Of a stretch of DNA of 52,634 bases, positions 39,549-49,005 are shown piece after piece (the first letter of the stretch is position 1; each line of letters starts with the position of its first letter). The translations under genes were made by a program, and so were the position numbers. The notes under the pieces are model-generated. The model was not told the origin of the DNA, did not search any database, and saw only the letters and a list, made by a program, of their open reading frames with translations. The stretch is taken from NCBI GenBank assembly GCA_023415835.1, contig JAEZJK010000027.1:1-52634 (forward strand), read 5' to 3'. The DNA comes from Bacillota bacterium (lineage in GTDB: Bacteria; Bacillota; UBA4882; UBA8346).

Positions 39549-40466
39549 ATGGCGAATGCGAAAGGCGTATCATCTTGGCGTCGCAAGTTGTTTATCGCGT
39601 TGTTTATATGTCCGGCTTTATTATTTATTTTGGCTTTCGCTTATTGGCCGATTATATCAACGTTTAATTATTCATTTAATTCCTGGAACGGTATATCCAA
39701 AGAAATGACTTGGGTTGGATTTGCAAATTATTTACGTTTGGTCGAAGATCCGAATTTTTATAACGCGTTTAAAAATAACTTATTGGTAATAACGGTATCC
39801 TTGTTAATTCAATTGCCTATATCTTTTATTACCGCTTATGCCGTTTATATTGTCAAGAATAAATGGGCGGAATTGGGGAAAGTGATTTTTTATATTCCCA
39901 ATATTTTATCGATGGTAATGATCGGTTTGTTATGGCGGTTTATATACGATTACCAATACGGTACCGCAAATACCTTTTTAAAGATGATTAGATTGCCGGG
40001 TTTGGCCCGGGTTTGGCTGACGGATCCTAAAACCGCAATTGGCGCAATTTTGGTGGTTATAATTTGGGTATATTTCGGTTACCATTGTGTGATCCATTCG
40101 GCGGGATTAAACTCATTATCTGTGGATATCTTGGAAGCCGCCAAAATTGACGGCGCCGGAGGGTTACTAATGATCGGCAAGATTATCGTACCAATGATAT
40201 CCGAAGTTATCCGAGTTACTTTGATTCTTAGTCTGGTCGGTTCCTTTCAGCTATTTGACTTGATCTGGATCTTAACGGGAGGCGGACCATTTCATAAAAC
40301 GGATGTCCTGGCGACATATATGTATAACCGGGCTTTTCAGGCCAGGGAATTCGGTTATGGCAGTTCGATTGCCGTAATTATTCTAATTTGCGCCTTGTGC
40401 GCTACTTTAATCCAGAATTTATGGCATCGCGAATCCGCTAAAGGAGGTCATACCGTTGAAGTCTGA
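39549..40466 (+). CDS. Sugar ABC transporter permease, MalF/AraP type
   Basis: 305 residues with six membrane segments. The ABC-coupling EAA loop is DILEAAKIDGAGGLLMIGKI (consensus EAA...G...). It is followed by PMISEVIRVTLILSLVGSFQ and a C-terminal TM. Family knowledge: MalF-type subunits pair with a MalG-type subunit and use a shared MsmX-like ATPase for oligosaccharides. RBS AAAGGAGG; it overlaps the next gene by 11 nt, so they are coupled. Confidence 0.88.
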   Translation: MANAKGVSSWRRKLFIALFICPALLFILAFAYWPIISTFNYSFNSWNGISKEMTWVGFANYLRLVEDPNFYNAFKNNLLVITVSLLIQLPISFITAYAVYIVKNKWAELGKVIFYIPNILSMVMIGLLWRFIYDYQYGTANTFLKMIRLPGLARVWLTDPKTAIGAILVVIIWVYFGYHCVIHSAGLNSLSVDILEAAKIDGAGGLLMIGKIIVPMISEVIRVTLILSLVGSFQLFDLIWILTGGGPFHKTDVLATYMYNRAFQAREFGYGSSIAVIILICALCATLIQNLWHRESAKGGHTVEV

Positions 40467-41325
40467 ATTGGTGGTATTCAAATATGACCGGGAAAAGGAT
40501 TCTTTGAAAAAAGAAATCAATAATAATACCTTTGCCAAATTATTTTTAGCGCTTTTATCCCTAATTGTCCTTGTTCCTTTATTTTATGTAGGGTTTATTT
40601 CTTTTCAAACTTTGGAAGAGTACTATAAAATGGCTTGGCCAGGTGGATTGCATTTTGAAAACTATAAAAACATTTTAATTGCCCCATATTTTTGGCAATG
40701 GTTTCTTAATTCCGGAATTATCGCCTTTACTACCTTGTTGTTGGTCCTGCTTTTCGGATCTATGGCCGGTTATGTTGTGGCCAAGTTTTCTTCACGTTTT
40801 GTCCGGCTATTGGCTATTATTATTTTAGGGGCGCTGATGATCCCTATTCATATGGTGCTGATGCCGGTTTTTATTCTCTCCAGTCAATTGGGGATAGTAA
40901 ATACCCACTTATCGGTAATCGGGCCTAGTGTCGCCTTTGGAATTCCGATAGCGATGTATATTTTTCGGGGGTTCTTTATGAATATTCCCGATTCTTTGGC
41001 GGAGGCGGCCCGGATTGACGGCGCAAGCGAAGCGGGAGTCTTTATCAGAGTGATGTTGCCCATGACCAAACCGGCTATGGCCACGGTTGGTGTTTTTACC
41101 TTTCTAAGTTCTTGGAACGGATTTTTGTTTCCCTTGGTCCTGTTGCAACAAACCGAGAACTATACATTGCCGGTGGGTTTAGCGACAATCGGGACCCAAT
41201 ACTCCACCAACTATCCGGCCCAAGCCGCGGCGATGATTCTAGTCAGTCTGCCCATGGTGGTAATTTATTTAAGGTTTAACAAGTTAATCATTCAAGGGAT
41301 GGTTGAGGGAGCTGTAAAAGGCTGA
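40456..41325 (+). CDS. Sugar ABC transporter permease, MalG/AraQ type
   Basis: 289 residues with six membrane segments; EAA loop SLAEAARIDGASEAGVFIRV then MLPMTKPAMATVGVFTF, and the FPLVLLQQTENYTLPVGL region typical of MalG-type subunits. The start is TTG 40456 with AAAGGAGGT 7 nt upstream, inside the end of the upstream permease gene. It forms the translocation pore with that subunit. No ATPase gene lies nearby. Confidence 0.88.
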   Translation: MKSELVVFKYDREKDSLKKEINNNTFAKLFLALLSLIVLVPLFYVGFISFQTLEEYYKMAWPGGLHFENYKNILIAPYFWQWFLNSGIIAFTTLLLVLLFGSMAGYVVAKFSSRFVRLLAIIILGALMIPIHMVLMPVFILSSQLGIVNTHLSVIGPSVAFGIPIAMYIFRGFFMNIPDSLAEAARIDGASEAGVFIRVMLPMTKPAMATVGVFTFLSSWNGFLFPLVLLQQTENYTLPVGLATIGTQYSTNYPAQAAAMILVSLPMVVIYLRFNKLIIQGMVEGAVKG

Positions 41326-41354
41326 AAAACATCTGTTCATAAGGGAGCCTTTAT

Positions 41355-42857
41355 ATGAAACAAGCAAAGTGTATCATTGACAAAGATTATATTATTGGAG
41401 CCACGGACCCTAGATTATTCGGTTCATTCATCGAACATCTGGGACGGGCCGTCTATACCGGCATCTATGAACCGGGACATCCGAACGCTGATGGACAGGG
41501 ATTCCGTAAAGATGTCTTGGATTTGGTCAAGGGATTGAAGGTCCCGATCATCCGTTACCCCGGAGGCAATTTCGTTTCCGGGTACAATTGGACCGACGGG
41601 ATCGGACCGGTTAAAGAACGGATGAAACGTTTGGATTTGGCTTGGAAATCGATTGAACCTAATGAAATTGGCATTGATGAGTTTATCGATTGGTGCCGCA
41701 AGGCCGGCTCTCAGGTGATGGAAGCAGTCAATATGGGGACGGGTACCCCCGCTGCTGCCGGTAATTTGGTTGAATACTGCAACCATCCCTCCGGGACCTA
41801 TTGGAGCGATCTCCGCCGGAAAAACGGACATGAACAGCCCCATAACATCAAGGTTTGGTGTTTGGGCAACGAGATGGACGGGCCCTGGCAGATCTGTCGG
41901 TTGACAGCGGACGACTATGGGAAGAAAGCTTTGGAAACGGCTAAAATCATGCGCTGGATTGACCCAAACATAGAAATAGTGGCTTGCGGTAGTTCCGGCG
42001 CGTGGATGCCTACTTTTCCGGAGTGGGACCGGATTGTTTTAGAGTATTTATACGATCAAGTGGATTTCATTTCGCTCCATAGCTATTACGGACATGACGA
42101 TACGGATAATTTAGGCGATTTTTTGGCGTCATTTGTTGATATGGATAATTTTATTCACACCATTGCTTCCACGGCTGATTATGTGAAGGCCAAAAAACGC
42201 AGTAGGAAGACGATGAAGTTGTCTTTTGACGAATGGAACATCTGGGCGGACCGAAATCAAACCTATGATACCTGGGACTTTGCCAAGCCCCGGCTGGAAC
42301 AGAGCTATAACCTGGCCGACGCCCTAGCCTTCGGAGGACTAATCTGTACTTTGCTAAATAATGCCGATCGGGTAAAAATGGCTTGTTTAGCCCAGTTAGT
42401 CAATGCCATCGCTCCGATTTACACTAAACCCGGAGGACCGGTTATTAAACAGACAACCTACTATCCCTTCCAACAGGTTTCAGCTTATGGAAGAGGCGAG
42501 GTATTAAAACCGATACTGACATGTCCTAAATATGATTCCAAAATATACGGGGATGTTCCAGTCTTGCAAACGGCGGTGGTTTTTAATGAAGAAACGAAAG
42601 AAATTAGTGTTTTTATTTTAAACTGCGATCTAGGAGAAGATGTGGAGATCACTTTGGATTTCCGGTCGTTCGGTTCGGTGCAGCCATTGGAACATGTGGT
42701 CTTGAACGGTTCTGATCTTGGGGCAACCAATAGTTTCACGGAACCGAATAAAGTAAAACCGGGGAAATTAGAGGTTTCCGGCGTTAGGGCCAATCAATTA
42801 CCGGTCGTTTTGCCGAAATTGTCTTGGAATATGCTACGGTTTGCAGCCCCCAAATAG
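41355..42857 (+). CDS. abfA: Intracellular alpha-L-arabinofuranosidase (GH51)
   Basis: 500 residues, no signal peptide. It releases terminal alpha-L-arabinofuranose from arabino-oligosaccharides imported by the preceding transporter. GH51 signatures: LFGSFIEHLGRAVYTGIYEP, IRYPGGNFVSGYNWTDGIGP, acid/base Glu173 in WCLGNEMDGPW, SLHSYYGHD, and nucleophile Glu293 in LSFDEWNIW. A C-terminal beta-sandwich completes it. Length equals the family norm. It ends the operon; ATG behind AAGGGAG. Followed by a CACAGAG inverted repeat. Confidence 0.93.
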   Translation: MKQAKCIIDKDYIIGATDPRLFGSFIEHLGRAVYTGIYEPGHPNADGQGFRKDVLDLVKGLKVPIIRYPGGNFVSGYNWTDGIGPVKERMKRLDLAWKSIEPNEIGIDEFIDWCRKAGSQVMEAVNMGTGTPAAAGNLVEYCNHPSGTYWSDLRRKNGHEQPHNIKVWCLGNEMDGPWQICRLTADDYGKKALETAKIMRWIDPNIEIVACGSSGAWMPTFPEWDRIVLEYLYDQVDFISLHSYYGHDDTDNLGDFLASFVDMDNFIHTIASTADYVKAKKRSRKTMKLSFDEWNIWADRNQTYDTWDFAKPRLEQSYNLADALAFGGLICTLLNNADRVKMACLAQLVNAIAPIYTKPGGPVIKQTTYYPFQQVSAYGRGEVLKPILTCPKYDSKIYGDVPVLQTAVVFNEETKEISVFILNCDLGEDVEITLDFRSFGSVQPLEHVVLNGSDLGATNSFTEPNKVKPGKLEVSGVRANQLPVVLPKLSWNMLRFAAPK

Positions 42858-42883
42858 TCCAAGTGATGGGGAAAGAAATAAAT

Positions 42884-42963
42884 TTACCACAGAGAATATA
42901 AAGATATTGAAAATTATTCTTAGATTTAAAAATCTCCTTAACCTTTGTGATCTCCGTGGTTAA
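42884..42963. repeat. CACAGAG inverted-repeat element, copy 2
   Basis: Left arm TTACCACAGAGAATATAAAG and right arm CCTTTGTGATCTCCGTGGTT are near-complements. It resembles the element at 33130-33215. It sits between the convergent abfA and LysR genes. Confidence 0.6.
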
Positions 42964-42964
42964 A

Positions 42965-43840
42965 TTAAAGCATCTCCACAAATACCTCCGCCGCTTTGGA
43001 AAGCGGCACTTGAGCCATATTCGCCAGCCCTAACTCACGTTGGGGTATTTTTTCTTCCACGCCAACTTCGAATAGCTCTTCACATTCAATCGCTGCTAAA
43101 GCGCTTTCCCTCAGTACATGGGCGACCCCCATCCCAATTCGGGCGAATTCCACCAGTAAATCAACACTTTCGAGCTCAATCTCCGGAACCAGCGCGATTT
43201 GGTTTTGATTTAAGAAAGCGTCGAAATTACGCCGGGTCGAACTGGCTTTTTCCAATAATAAGAGGGGGTAACCGGCCAACTCCGCCAATTTTACCTTGCG
43301 ATCCTTCAGTTCGGCGTATTTCGGGGCCGCTACAAAGGTATCCGTAACCGCCGTCAATTCCCGGACGGTTACTTTTTTATCATTCAAAGGCAAGGTGACG
43401 ATCCCGAAGTCAATGGCCCCGTTTTTCAAGTTCTCTAGGATCTTGGGAGAGGTCCGGTTAATGAATTGAATCTTGACTTTCGGGTAAAGCCGGTGAAATT
43501 TCTCAAGATAAGGCAGGAGAAAGTATTTGCAGACCGTATCGCTGGCTCCAATCCGGATCTCGCCTGAATCAAGATTTTGAGTTTCAGTCAATTTCTGTTC
43601 GCCGGTTTTAATGAAATTATAAGCTTGTTCGATATGGGTGAAGAGCATTTCGCCTTGGGGAGTCAGTTTGAGATTGCGGTTATGACGGAAGAAGAGGGTA
43701 GTACCAAGCTTTGTTTCCAGGTTTTTAACGGCCTGGCTTACTGCCGATTGGGTAATGAAGAGTTTTTCGGCTGCCTTGGAAAAACCGCCGCTGACGACAG
43801 CGTAGTAGAAGATTTTATAAAGTTCGAAGTTGACGTCCAT
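42965..43840 (-). CDS. LysR-family transcriptional regulator
   Basis: 291 residues from ATG 43840 (AAGGAG 8 nt upstream; a longer in-frame start at 43921 is rejected for lacking a site and extending beyond the family N-terminus). N-terminal winged helix ELYKIFYYAVVSGGFSKAAE, KLFITQSAVSQAVKNLETKL, then a co-inducer binding domain from about 88 (GEIRIGASDTVCKYFLLPYL, AIDFGIVTLPL, SVDLLVEFARIGMGVAHVL). The effector is unknown. No divergently placed structural gene is adjacent, so the target is not evident. Confidence 0.87.
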   Translation of the reverse strand: MDVNFELYKIFYYAVVSGGFSKAAEKLFITQSAVSQAVKNLETKLGTTLFFRHNRNLKLTPQGEMLFTHIEQAYNFIKTGEQKLTETQNLDSGEIRIGASDTVCKYFLLPYLEKFHRLYPKVKIQFINRTSPKILENLKNGAIDFGIVTLPLNDKKVTVRELTAVTDTFVAAPKYAELKDRKVKLAELAGYPLLLLEKASSTRRNFDAFLNQNQIALVPEIELESVDLLVEFARIGMGVAHVLRESALAAIECEELFEVGVEEKIPQRELGLANMAQVPLSKAAEVFVEML

Positions 43841-44093
43841 TTTTTTAAGCTCCTTAAAAAGGGATCTGTTATGGGTTATGTTGTTTAGACACCTTCGATA
43901 TGGTTTTGATTTTGTAATCATTTTATAATAAGTTTCACTAATAAACTATATTCATGCATTAATTTTAATAATAGAAATTATTAAACGCAAGAAATTGAAA
44001 TGTAATTGTAGTTGCATGTGCCATTACCTCATCTAGCTTCAAATTTTGTATCAACGATATAAAACACCAATTTTTTTCACTACATAAAACACA

Positions 44094-44121
44094 AAAATCC
44101 TGGCTAAGAAGCCGGGATTTT
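44094..44121. terminator. Terminator between LysR and small membrane gene
   Basis: AAAATCCTGGC (44094-44104) pairs with GCCGGGATTTT (44111-44121), 11 bp with one G-T pair and loop TAAGAA. It lies downstream of the small minus-strand gene at 44175. Confidence 0.6.
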
Positions 44122-44174
44122 GTAACATCTCGATTATTAAACAAATATTTTCGAAATATTTTGCGGGAGCATGC

Positions 44175-44519
44175 TTATTTTTTAAGTTTATTCTTTAACA
44201 TGCCCACGATAGCCATTAAAACGCCACCGCCAATGCCGCCACCGGCGATATTTTCAATCGCGCTACCGGCCTCGGCGCCGCTGTTGGCAAGGTTTCCTAC
44301 AATGCTACTAATATCAATGTTCTCATTACCCAAATAATTCAGCAACAATCCCCCTAATACACCGCCTATCAATCCGATGATTGAATTGCCCGCTTTTCCA
44401 AGAGATTGTTTTTTTATTGCCGCACCAGTAGCGTTTCCGCCGATGACTCCACTGACTGCCTGTAAAACTAAAGGCAACAACTCTTCCGTGATAATTCCTC
44501 CCTTAAATTTTTTGTTCAA
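44175..44519 (-). CDS. Small glycine-rich hydrophobic protein
   Basis: Up to 114 residues, dominated by Gly/Ala-rich hydrophobic stretches (LVLQAVSGVIGGNATGAAI, SIIGLIGGVLGGLLLNYLG, GGGIGGGVLMAIVGMLKNKL) and an amphipathic KNKLKK end. It resembles a widespread small family with an AVSGVIGGN...LGNSI core, function unknown as far as I recall. The start is unclear: TTG 44519 has no upstream site, while a good GGGAGGA lies inside the frame at 44496-44502, pointing to a start near ATC/ACG 44487-44492 or TTG 44480. It is 58 nt downstream of the membrane protein gene at 44578 and may be co-transcribed. Confidence 0.6.
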   Translation of the reverse strand: MNKKFKGGIITEELLPLVLQAVSGVIGGNATGAAIKKQSLGKAGNSIIGLIGGVLGGLLLNYLGNENIDISSIVGNLANSGAEAGSAIENIAGGGIGGGVLMAIVGMLKNKLKK

Positions 44520-44577
44520 TTATCAAAATCTCAATCAATTTGATTACATGGAATAAGTATTACATTACAAGCTCAGT

Positions 44578-45327
44578 TTATTGGCTTTCCGATTCCTTGG
44601 CTTTAATTGCTCTGTTCTCACAGCGATCACATAGGTCGGTTATATTCTTCAATTCCCTTGCGTTGGCAACGGTGCCTTCAAATATCTCACTGGTCCTATC
44701 AGTGTTAATATAGGAACAGTCCGAATAAATGTGATAACTGGAACCCGATTTGGTCCAATATACGTTGTTTACACCATTATTCAACGTCTGGACTTCCGCA
44801 GTCTGTTCGGCATACTGCTCTATGGATGCGGGGTTGAAATCAACGCCCGCAATACCGGCAATCACTAAGGCTGCAGCAGCGACTGAACCAAGGATGGCCT
44901 TTTGATTACCTTTCATATTTTTGTTGGTGAAGATCAGGATCACCAAGGGCAAGAAAGCAATCATGCTAATGATCGCGCCCAACTGGTTCTGAATAAAAAA
45001 TTTGACCTTTTCTTTTTCCGAAGCGGGATCGAACCGATTGGCTTTTTTCCACAGCAGAGAGCCGATAACGGCAAAGATCAGATCTGCTACAATTAGCACA
45101 ATGAGCCAAGTGGTATTGATAGGCGCTTTTTGGAGCATAAAAACGGCGCCGGCTTGAAAACCGATAGCCACAATCCAGGCAACAATCGCCAATAAGCGGA
45201 AGGTTTTGGCTTTGGCTTTGCTTTCGCCAGTCACGACGAAGGGTTGGGTCTTATCTGCCTTAGTTTTAGCTGAGCTTTCTCCGCCCCCCACTTTGACTAC
45301 TTTTTTTTTGGTGCCTTTGTCTGGCAT
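44578..45327 (-). CDS. Membrane protein with C-terminal zinc-binding-like motif
   Basis: 249 residues. A Lys-rich cytoplasmic N-terminus, four membrane segments (about 44-165), then an extracytoplasmic or cytoplasmic tail. The last 55 residues read VYWTKSGSSYHIYSDCSYIN and ELKNITDLCDRCENRA. This YH..C...CxxC pattern recurs at the ends of nucleases and Ada-like zinc sites, so it probably binds zinc (inference). AGGAGG precedes the ATG. The function is unknown. Confidence 0.68.
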   Translation of the reverse strand: MPDKGTKKKVVKVGGGESSAKTKADKTQPFVVTGESKAKAKTFRLLAIVAWIVAIGFQAGAVFMLQKAPINTTWLIVLIVADLIFAVIGSLLWKKANRFDPASEKEKVKFFIQNQLGAIISMIAFLPLVILIFTNKNMKGNQKAILGSVAAAALVIAGIAGVDFNPASIEQYAEQTAEVQTLNNGVNNVYWTKSGSSYHIYSDCSYINTDRTSEIFEGTVANARELKNITDLCDRCENRAIKAKESESQ

Positions 45328-45383
45328 TTCATTACCTCCTAAACAAAATTAGGTTACATACTTTTCCTCATGATATTATAATT

Positions 45384-45824
45384 TTGAGGAATGTATCTAA
45401 TTTCTCCATTTTTTTAATTTTTCCTTCCCATGCCAGTGATGCGTATCAGGAAGTTTTGCCTTTACTCAATGAGCATACAGGAAACTGTCTCCTCGATCTC
45501 AAGTCCGAACCGGCGGAGAAGTTTGGAATCATCGCGCTCAATAGCAAGCATAATATCGTCGGGATTCATATCATTGGGACCGGCACGATTGATAAAATTT
45601 ATATTGGACCCAGACAAGTATATATGGCGGCGCTAATGAACAACACCAAAGCGATCATCGCCTTTCATTTCCATCCTTCAGGCGATCCGACTCCCAGCCG
45701 GGACGATTTTTTCCTCACCCAAAGGCTGAAAAAGGCCGGGAAGATCATGTGTATCGAATTGCTGGATTATTTGATCACCGGGGAGCGGGATTATGTGAGT
45801 TTGAGGGAGCAATGGTTGGTGTAG
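45384..45824 (+). CDS. RadC-like JAB/MPN domain protein, short form
   Basis: 146 residues. The JAB1/MPN metalloprotease-like signature is intact: HFHPSGDPTPSRDD with a PRQVYMAALMNNTKAIIAFH lead, then LTQRLKKAGKIMCIELLDYL and DYVSLREQWLV. Only the MPN part is present; full RadC also has an N-terminal HhH domain, absent here. The TTG start lacks a convincing ribosome binding site and the first ~15 residues (NFSIFLIFPSH) look unlike the family, so the gene may be 5'-truncated. RadC-family function is unsettled despite the old DNA repair name. Confidence 0.7.
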   Translation: MRNVSNFSIFLIFPSHASDAYQEVLPLLNEHTGNCLLDLKSEPAEKFGIIALNSKHNIVGIHIIGTGTIDKIYIGPRQVYMAALMNNTKAIIAFHFHPSGDPTPSRDDFFLTQRLKKAGKIMCIELLDYLITGERDYVSLREQWLV

Positions 45825-46501
45825 GTAGTAACATTTAAAATGAGGAATGGCACTAGGTAAGTAATGATATAAGAAAGAGCCTCCAGCCTTGTTTTGGGTC
45901 GAAGCATTCGCCCAAAATCAGTCCAACGGGCTTTCATCCGGTAGCCGGGATTCATCTCAATGCCAGAAGGCTAAGCTTATAACATATGTAAAATATATTT
46001 AATGGTCTAAAATCAACTCACCCCAAGTTTGTTAGCTGCCAATCGTTATCTTTCAACCGGCCCCTCTCTACTTTGATGTCCGTTTCGCTTACTGGTTCAG
46101 CAAAGAGGGGCACGATAGTCAAGCTTTCATATTCCCGTCTTGATCACCCTTTCCCCTCTATTGACACGGCTTTCAGGATTGCTCCTTTATAGAGAGGAAA
46201 GGTGAGTTGCTTTTTTGGCAAACAATCTTATTTCTAATCTTTTGAATCATAACCTAATGTCATTGGGCTTCAGTATACATCGGAAAGCAAACGCCATCCA
46301 TAGACGGCGTTTGCGGGTCACACCATCGACCAGCCCGGTCAAATACAAATAATTTACTTAAATAAAAGTTAATTTTTCAGACATGGAAGGGATTTAGCCC
46401 ATTAAAAAATAATTCCTTAACTTGGAAACAAATCGGGAAAATTTTCGTAATAAATTAACAACCGGACAATTAGATTAAAATAATGTTTTTTTAGAGGAAA
46501 C
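45825..46501. other. 677-bp noncoding region with remnant and hairpins
   Basis: It contains a minus-strand coding fragment (46018-46143), an imperfect inverted repeat (TCACCCTTTCCCCTCT at 46144-46159 with AGAGAGGAAAGGTGA at 46190-46204), a 9-bp hairpin GCAAACGCC/GGCGTTTGC (46287-46314) without a U tract, and the upstream region of the permease operon. Confidence 0.55.
46018..46143 (-). pseudogene. Coding remnant resembling an ARPP-1-like domain N-terminus
   Basis: An open minus-strand frame closed by TGA on both sides and lacking a start reads REYESLTIVPLFAEPVSETD and ends KDNDWQLTNLG. The NLT-(I/V)-x-PLF pattern is reminiscent of ARPP-1/DUF6569-type domains; I hold this loosely. It has no ribosome binding site. 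Confidence 0.35.
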
Positions 46502-48991
46502 ATGGGAATCATCATCAAATTTATCTTACGGAATATCCGGGAGAAAAAGTTTCGGACCTTTCTAATTCTATTTGCGATTACTCTTTCCACCGCTTTGTTC
46601 TTCGCTTCAATTTCCCTGTCGGGAACCCTCGAAAAGACTTTCATGGAACGGATCAAAAAATACATCGGCACGGCGGACATAGTGATTCATCCTAACCAGC
46701 ATTCCCCCGATTGGGCATTTTTAACCGGCAATGCGGATCAATTCGCGGATCGTTTGGAATACGCGGTTGGTTCCGTGGAAATGCGCGGCGTTTATAAAAA
46801 CAAACATGAAACAGTGGAGATTGATTTAAAAGGTTTTAACCTTGATGAACTGAGCCGGTTAAATCCGTTTGTCTTAAGACAAAAGATGGAGCTAGAGCCC
46901 TTTATCGGCAAGAAAATCATCATCAGCGCTAAAACGGCCGAGCAAAACGGTTTGAAAATCAGCGACAATATTGAAATCGAACTTAGGGAAGTAAAACACC
47001 GTTTCCGGATCGTCGGTATCGCTGAACCCTACGGCCTATTTCAAGAAGACGGCCACACCAATACGGCGGTGGCGCCTCTCTCAACCATGGCCCGAATCTC
47101 CGAAATCCCCGGAAAAATCAGCTTGGCTTATCTCAAAGTAAAAGACCTTTCCCGGATACAAGAGACTATCGGATTACTGAGCAAGGAATACCGACGTTAT
47201 ACCGTAAGAGAACCCTTTTCTAAAGCTGAGATCAAACGGCAGACCGAATCAGTCACCACTCCTTTTATAATCATGGTATTCCTGGTGTTATTTATAAGCG
47301 TCTTCATCATCTATTCCTCGTTTAAAGTCATTACCAGGGAAAGATTGCCGGTGCTCGGGACCTTCAGGAGTATCGGAGCTACCCGCAGAACCACCGATAT
47401 TGTGTTATTCGCCGAAAGCTTATTATATGGTTTTATTGGCGGTGTTTTCGGTTGTTTATTGGGGATCGGAATTCTCAAATTAATGGCGGTGGTAATGACC
47501 CCTAATTGGCTCTCCGGGGTTAAAAGTTCGGTCCAATATAGCCCCTGGCATCTATGGGCCGCATTCGCTCTGGCGCTAGTTTTGCCATTGATCGGTTCTT
47601 TTTTACCGATAGTCAAGATCTCCCGAATTCCGGTCAAGGATATTATCTTAAATACTATGGAAAGGCCGGAACGGAAAAGGTCATTCAGGTGGTTGGCGGG
47701 GATTCTCTGTTTGTTGACGGCGATTATTCCCCCTTTTTTCGCGCCAAAAGAAATGGCGTTAATAATTAATGTCTTTGCCATGCTGGCGACGGTCTCGGCG
47801 ACGGTATTTTTGGTCCCCTATATTACCTCCGGGTTTTTAAAAGTATTCGAAAGAATCTATAGTTCCTTGTTGGGTAATGAAGGCGTTTTGGCGGCCAAAA
47901 ATTTACGCGACAACAAGAGCATTCTCAATAATATTTCCCTGTTGGCGATTGGTATTTCAAGCATCTTATTGATCAATACCATCAATTTTAGCGTGATCAA
48001 AGAAATAGCGAACTTTTCCAAGGACGGGACCTTTGACATCTGGATCTGGCATTATCAGGCCAACCGCAGGTTTGAGGCGGGCCTGCGCAGTATCGACGGG
48101 GTTAAGGGAGTCTATGGGGTTTACGTGGCAAACCAGATTGAGATTGATGGCTATAAGGAGAAAATTAGCTTGATCCATGGGATCAATCCTTACCGTCATC
48201 TCGACTATTGGAACCTGAACATCGAGGGTGACCGGGAAACAGTAATGCGGGACTTGGATAATGACCGTAAAGTCCTGGTCGCTTATATTCTAAAAGATAA
48301 ACTTGGGGTTGAAAAGGGCGATTTACTAACCATGAATCTGGCCCGGGGTAAAAGGACCTATCAAGTTATTGGTTTTTTTGATTCCTTAATGTGGGGCGGC
48401 AACTATGCGTTGGTTTCAAGCAAATTTTTAAAACTGGATATGAATCTGCAGTATTATGGCACCCTTTTCCTTCAGGCCTCCAAAGATCCTAACCTGGTGG
48501 CGGAGAAGCTTCAAAAGCGGTTCAAAAAGACCCGGCCCAGGGTGCGGACCATGCGCCAAATAAACGAAGAGGACTTACAGGCCAACCGGCAAATGTTCGT
48601 TATTTTGCAAGGTTTTTCGATTATGACCTTGATTATCGGCGTCTTCGGCGTTTTCAATAATTTAGTGATCAGTTTTATTGAGCGGAAGCGTTCCCTAGCC
48701 ATGATGCGCTCGGTGGGAATGAGCAAAAAACAAACCTTAAAAATGATTCTGATCGAATCTTTAACCGGAGGCATCATCGGCGGCAGCGCGGGGATACTTA
48801 CCGGGACATTGTTAATTTCCCTAGTACCGTTTTTATTAAAGGCCATCAATAAAGTCGTGCCAATTCATTATTCACTAAAGGAATATCTAATTTCCTTTAG
48901 CGCCGGCATTTTGATAACGGTGGCGGCTTCCGTCAGCCCCGGCTTAAAGTCGTCGCAAATGAATATTATCGAGGCAATTAAGTATGAATAG
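46502..48991 (+). CDS. ABC transporter permease, MacB/FtsX type (two FtsX domains)
   Basis: 829 residues. TM1 at about 17-38, a large extracytoplasmic domain, then an FtsX domain with three TMs (about 255-390), a middle pair of TMs, a second periplasmic-type domain, and a C-terminal FtsX domain (about 700-828, RKRSLAMMRSVGMSKKQTLK). It has the mechanotransmission architecture of the MacB/LolCDE superfamily in the fused two-repeat form. AGAGGA precedes ATG. First gene of a permease-ATPase-adaptor operon probably moving lipids, peptides or antibiotics across the envelope. Confidence 0.85.
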   Translation: MGIIIKFILRNIREKKFRTFLILFAITLSTALFFASISLSGTLEKTFMERIKKYIGTADIVIHPNQHSPDWAFLTGNADQFADRLEYAVGSVEMRGVYKNKHETVEIDLKGFNLDELSRLNPFVLRQKMELEPFIGKKIIISAKTAEQNGLKISDNIEIELREVKHRFRIVGIAEPYGLFQEDGHTNTAVAPLSTMARISEIPGKISLAYLKVKDLSRIQETIGLLSKEYRRYTVREPFSKAEIKRQTESVTTPFIIMVFLVLFISVFIIYSSFKVITRERLPVLGTFRSIGATRRTTDIVLFAESLLYGFIGGVFGCLLGIGILKLMAVVMTPNWLSGVKSSVQYSPWHLWAAFALALVLPLIGSFLPIVKISRIPVKDIILNTMERPERKRSFRWLAGILCLLTAIIPPFFAPKEMALIINVFAMLATVSATVFLVPYITSGFLKVFERIYSSLLGNEGVLAAKNLRDNKSILNNISLLAIGISSILLINTINFSVIKEIANFSKDGTFDIWIWHYQANRRFEAGLRSIDGVKGVYGVYVANQIEIDGYKEKISLIHGINPYRHLDYWNLNIEGDRETVMRDLDNDRKVLVAYILKDKLGVEKGDLLTMNLARGKRTYQVIGFFDSLMWGGNYALVSSKFLKLDMNLQYYGTLFLQASKDPNLVAEKLQKRFKKTRPRVRTMRQINEEDLQANRQMFVILQGFSIMTLIIGVFGVFNNLVISFIERKRSLAMMRSVGMSKKQTLKMILIESLTGGIIGGSAGILTGTLLISLVPFLLKAINKVVPIHYSLKEYLISFSAGILITVAASVSPGLKSSQMNIIEAIKYE

Positions 48992-49005
48992 AGGTGAAGC
49001 CAGGA

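Noticed and set aside
47311..47781. A 156-codon minus-strand frame opposite the MacB-type permease
   Set aside because: Shadow of a clear coding gene, no signal or domain.
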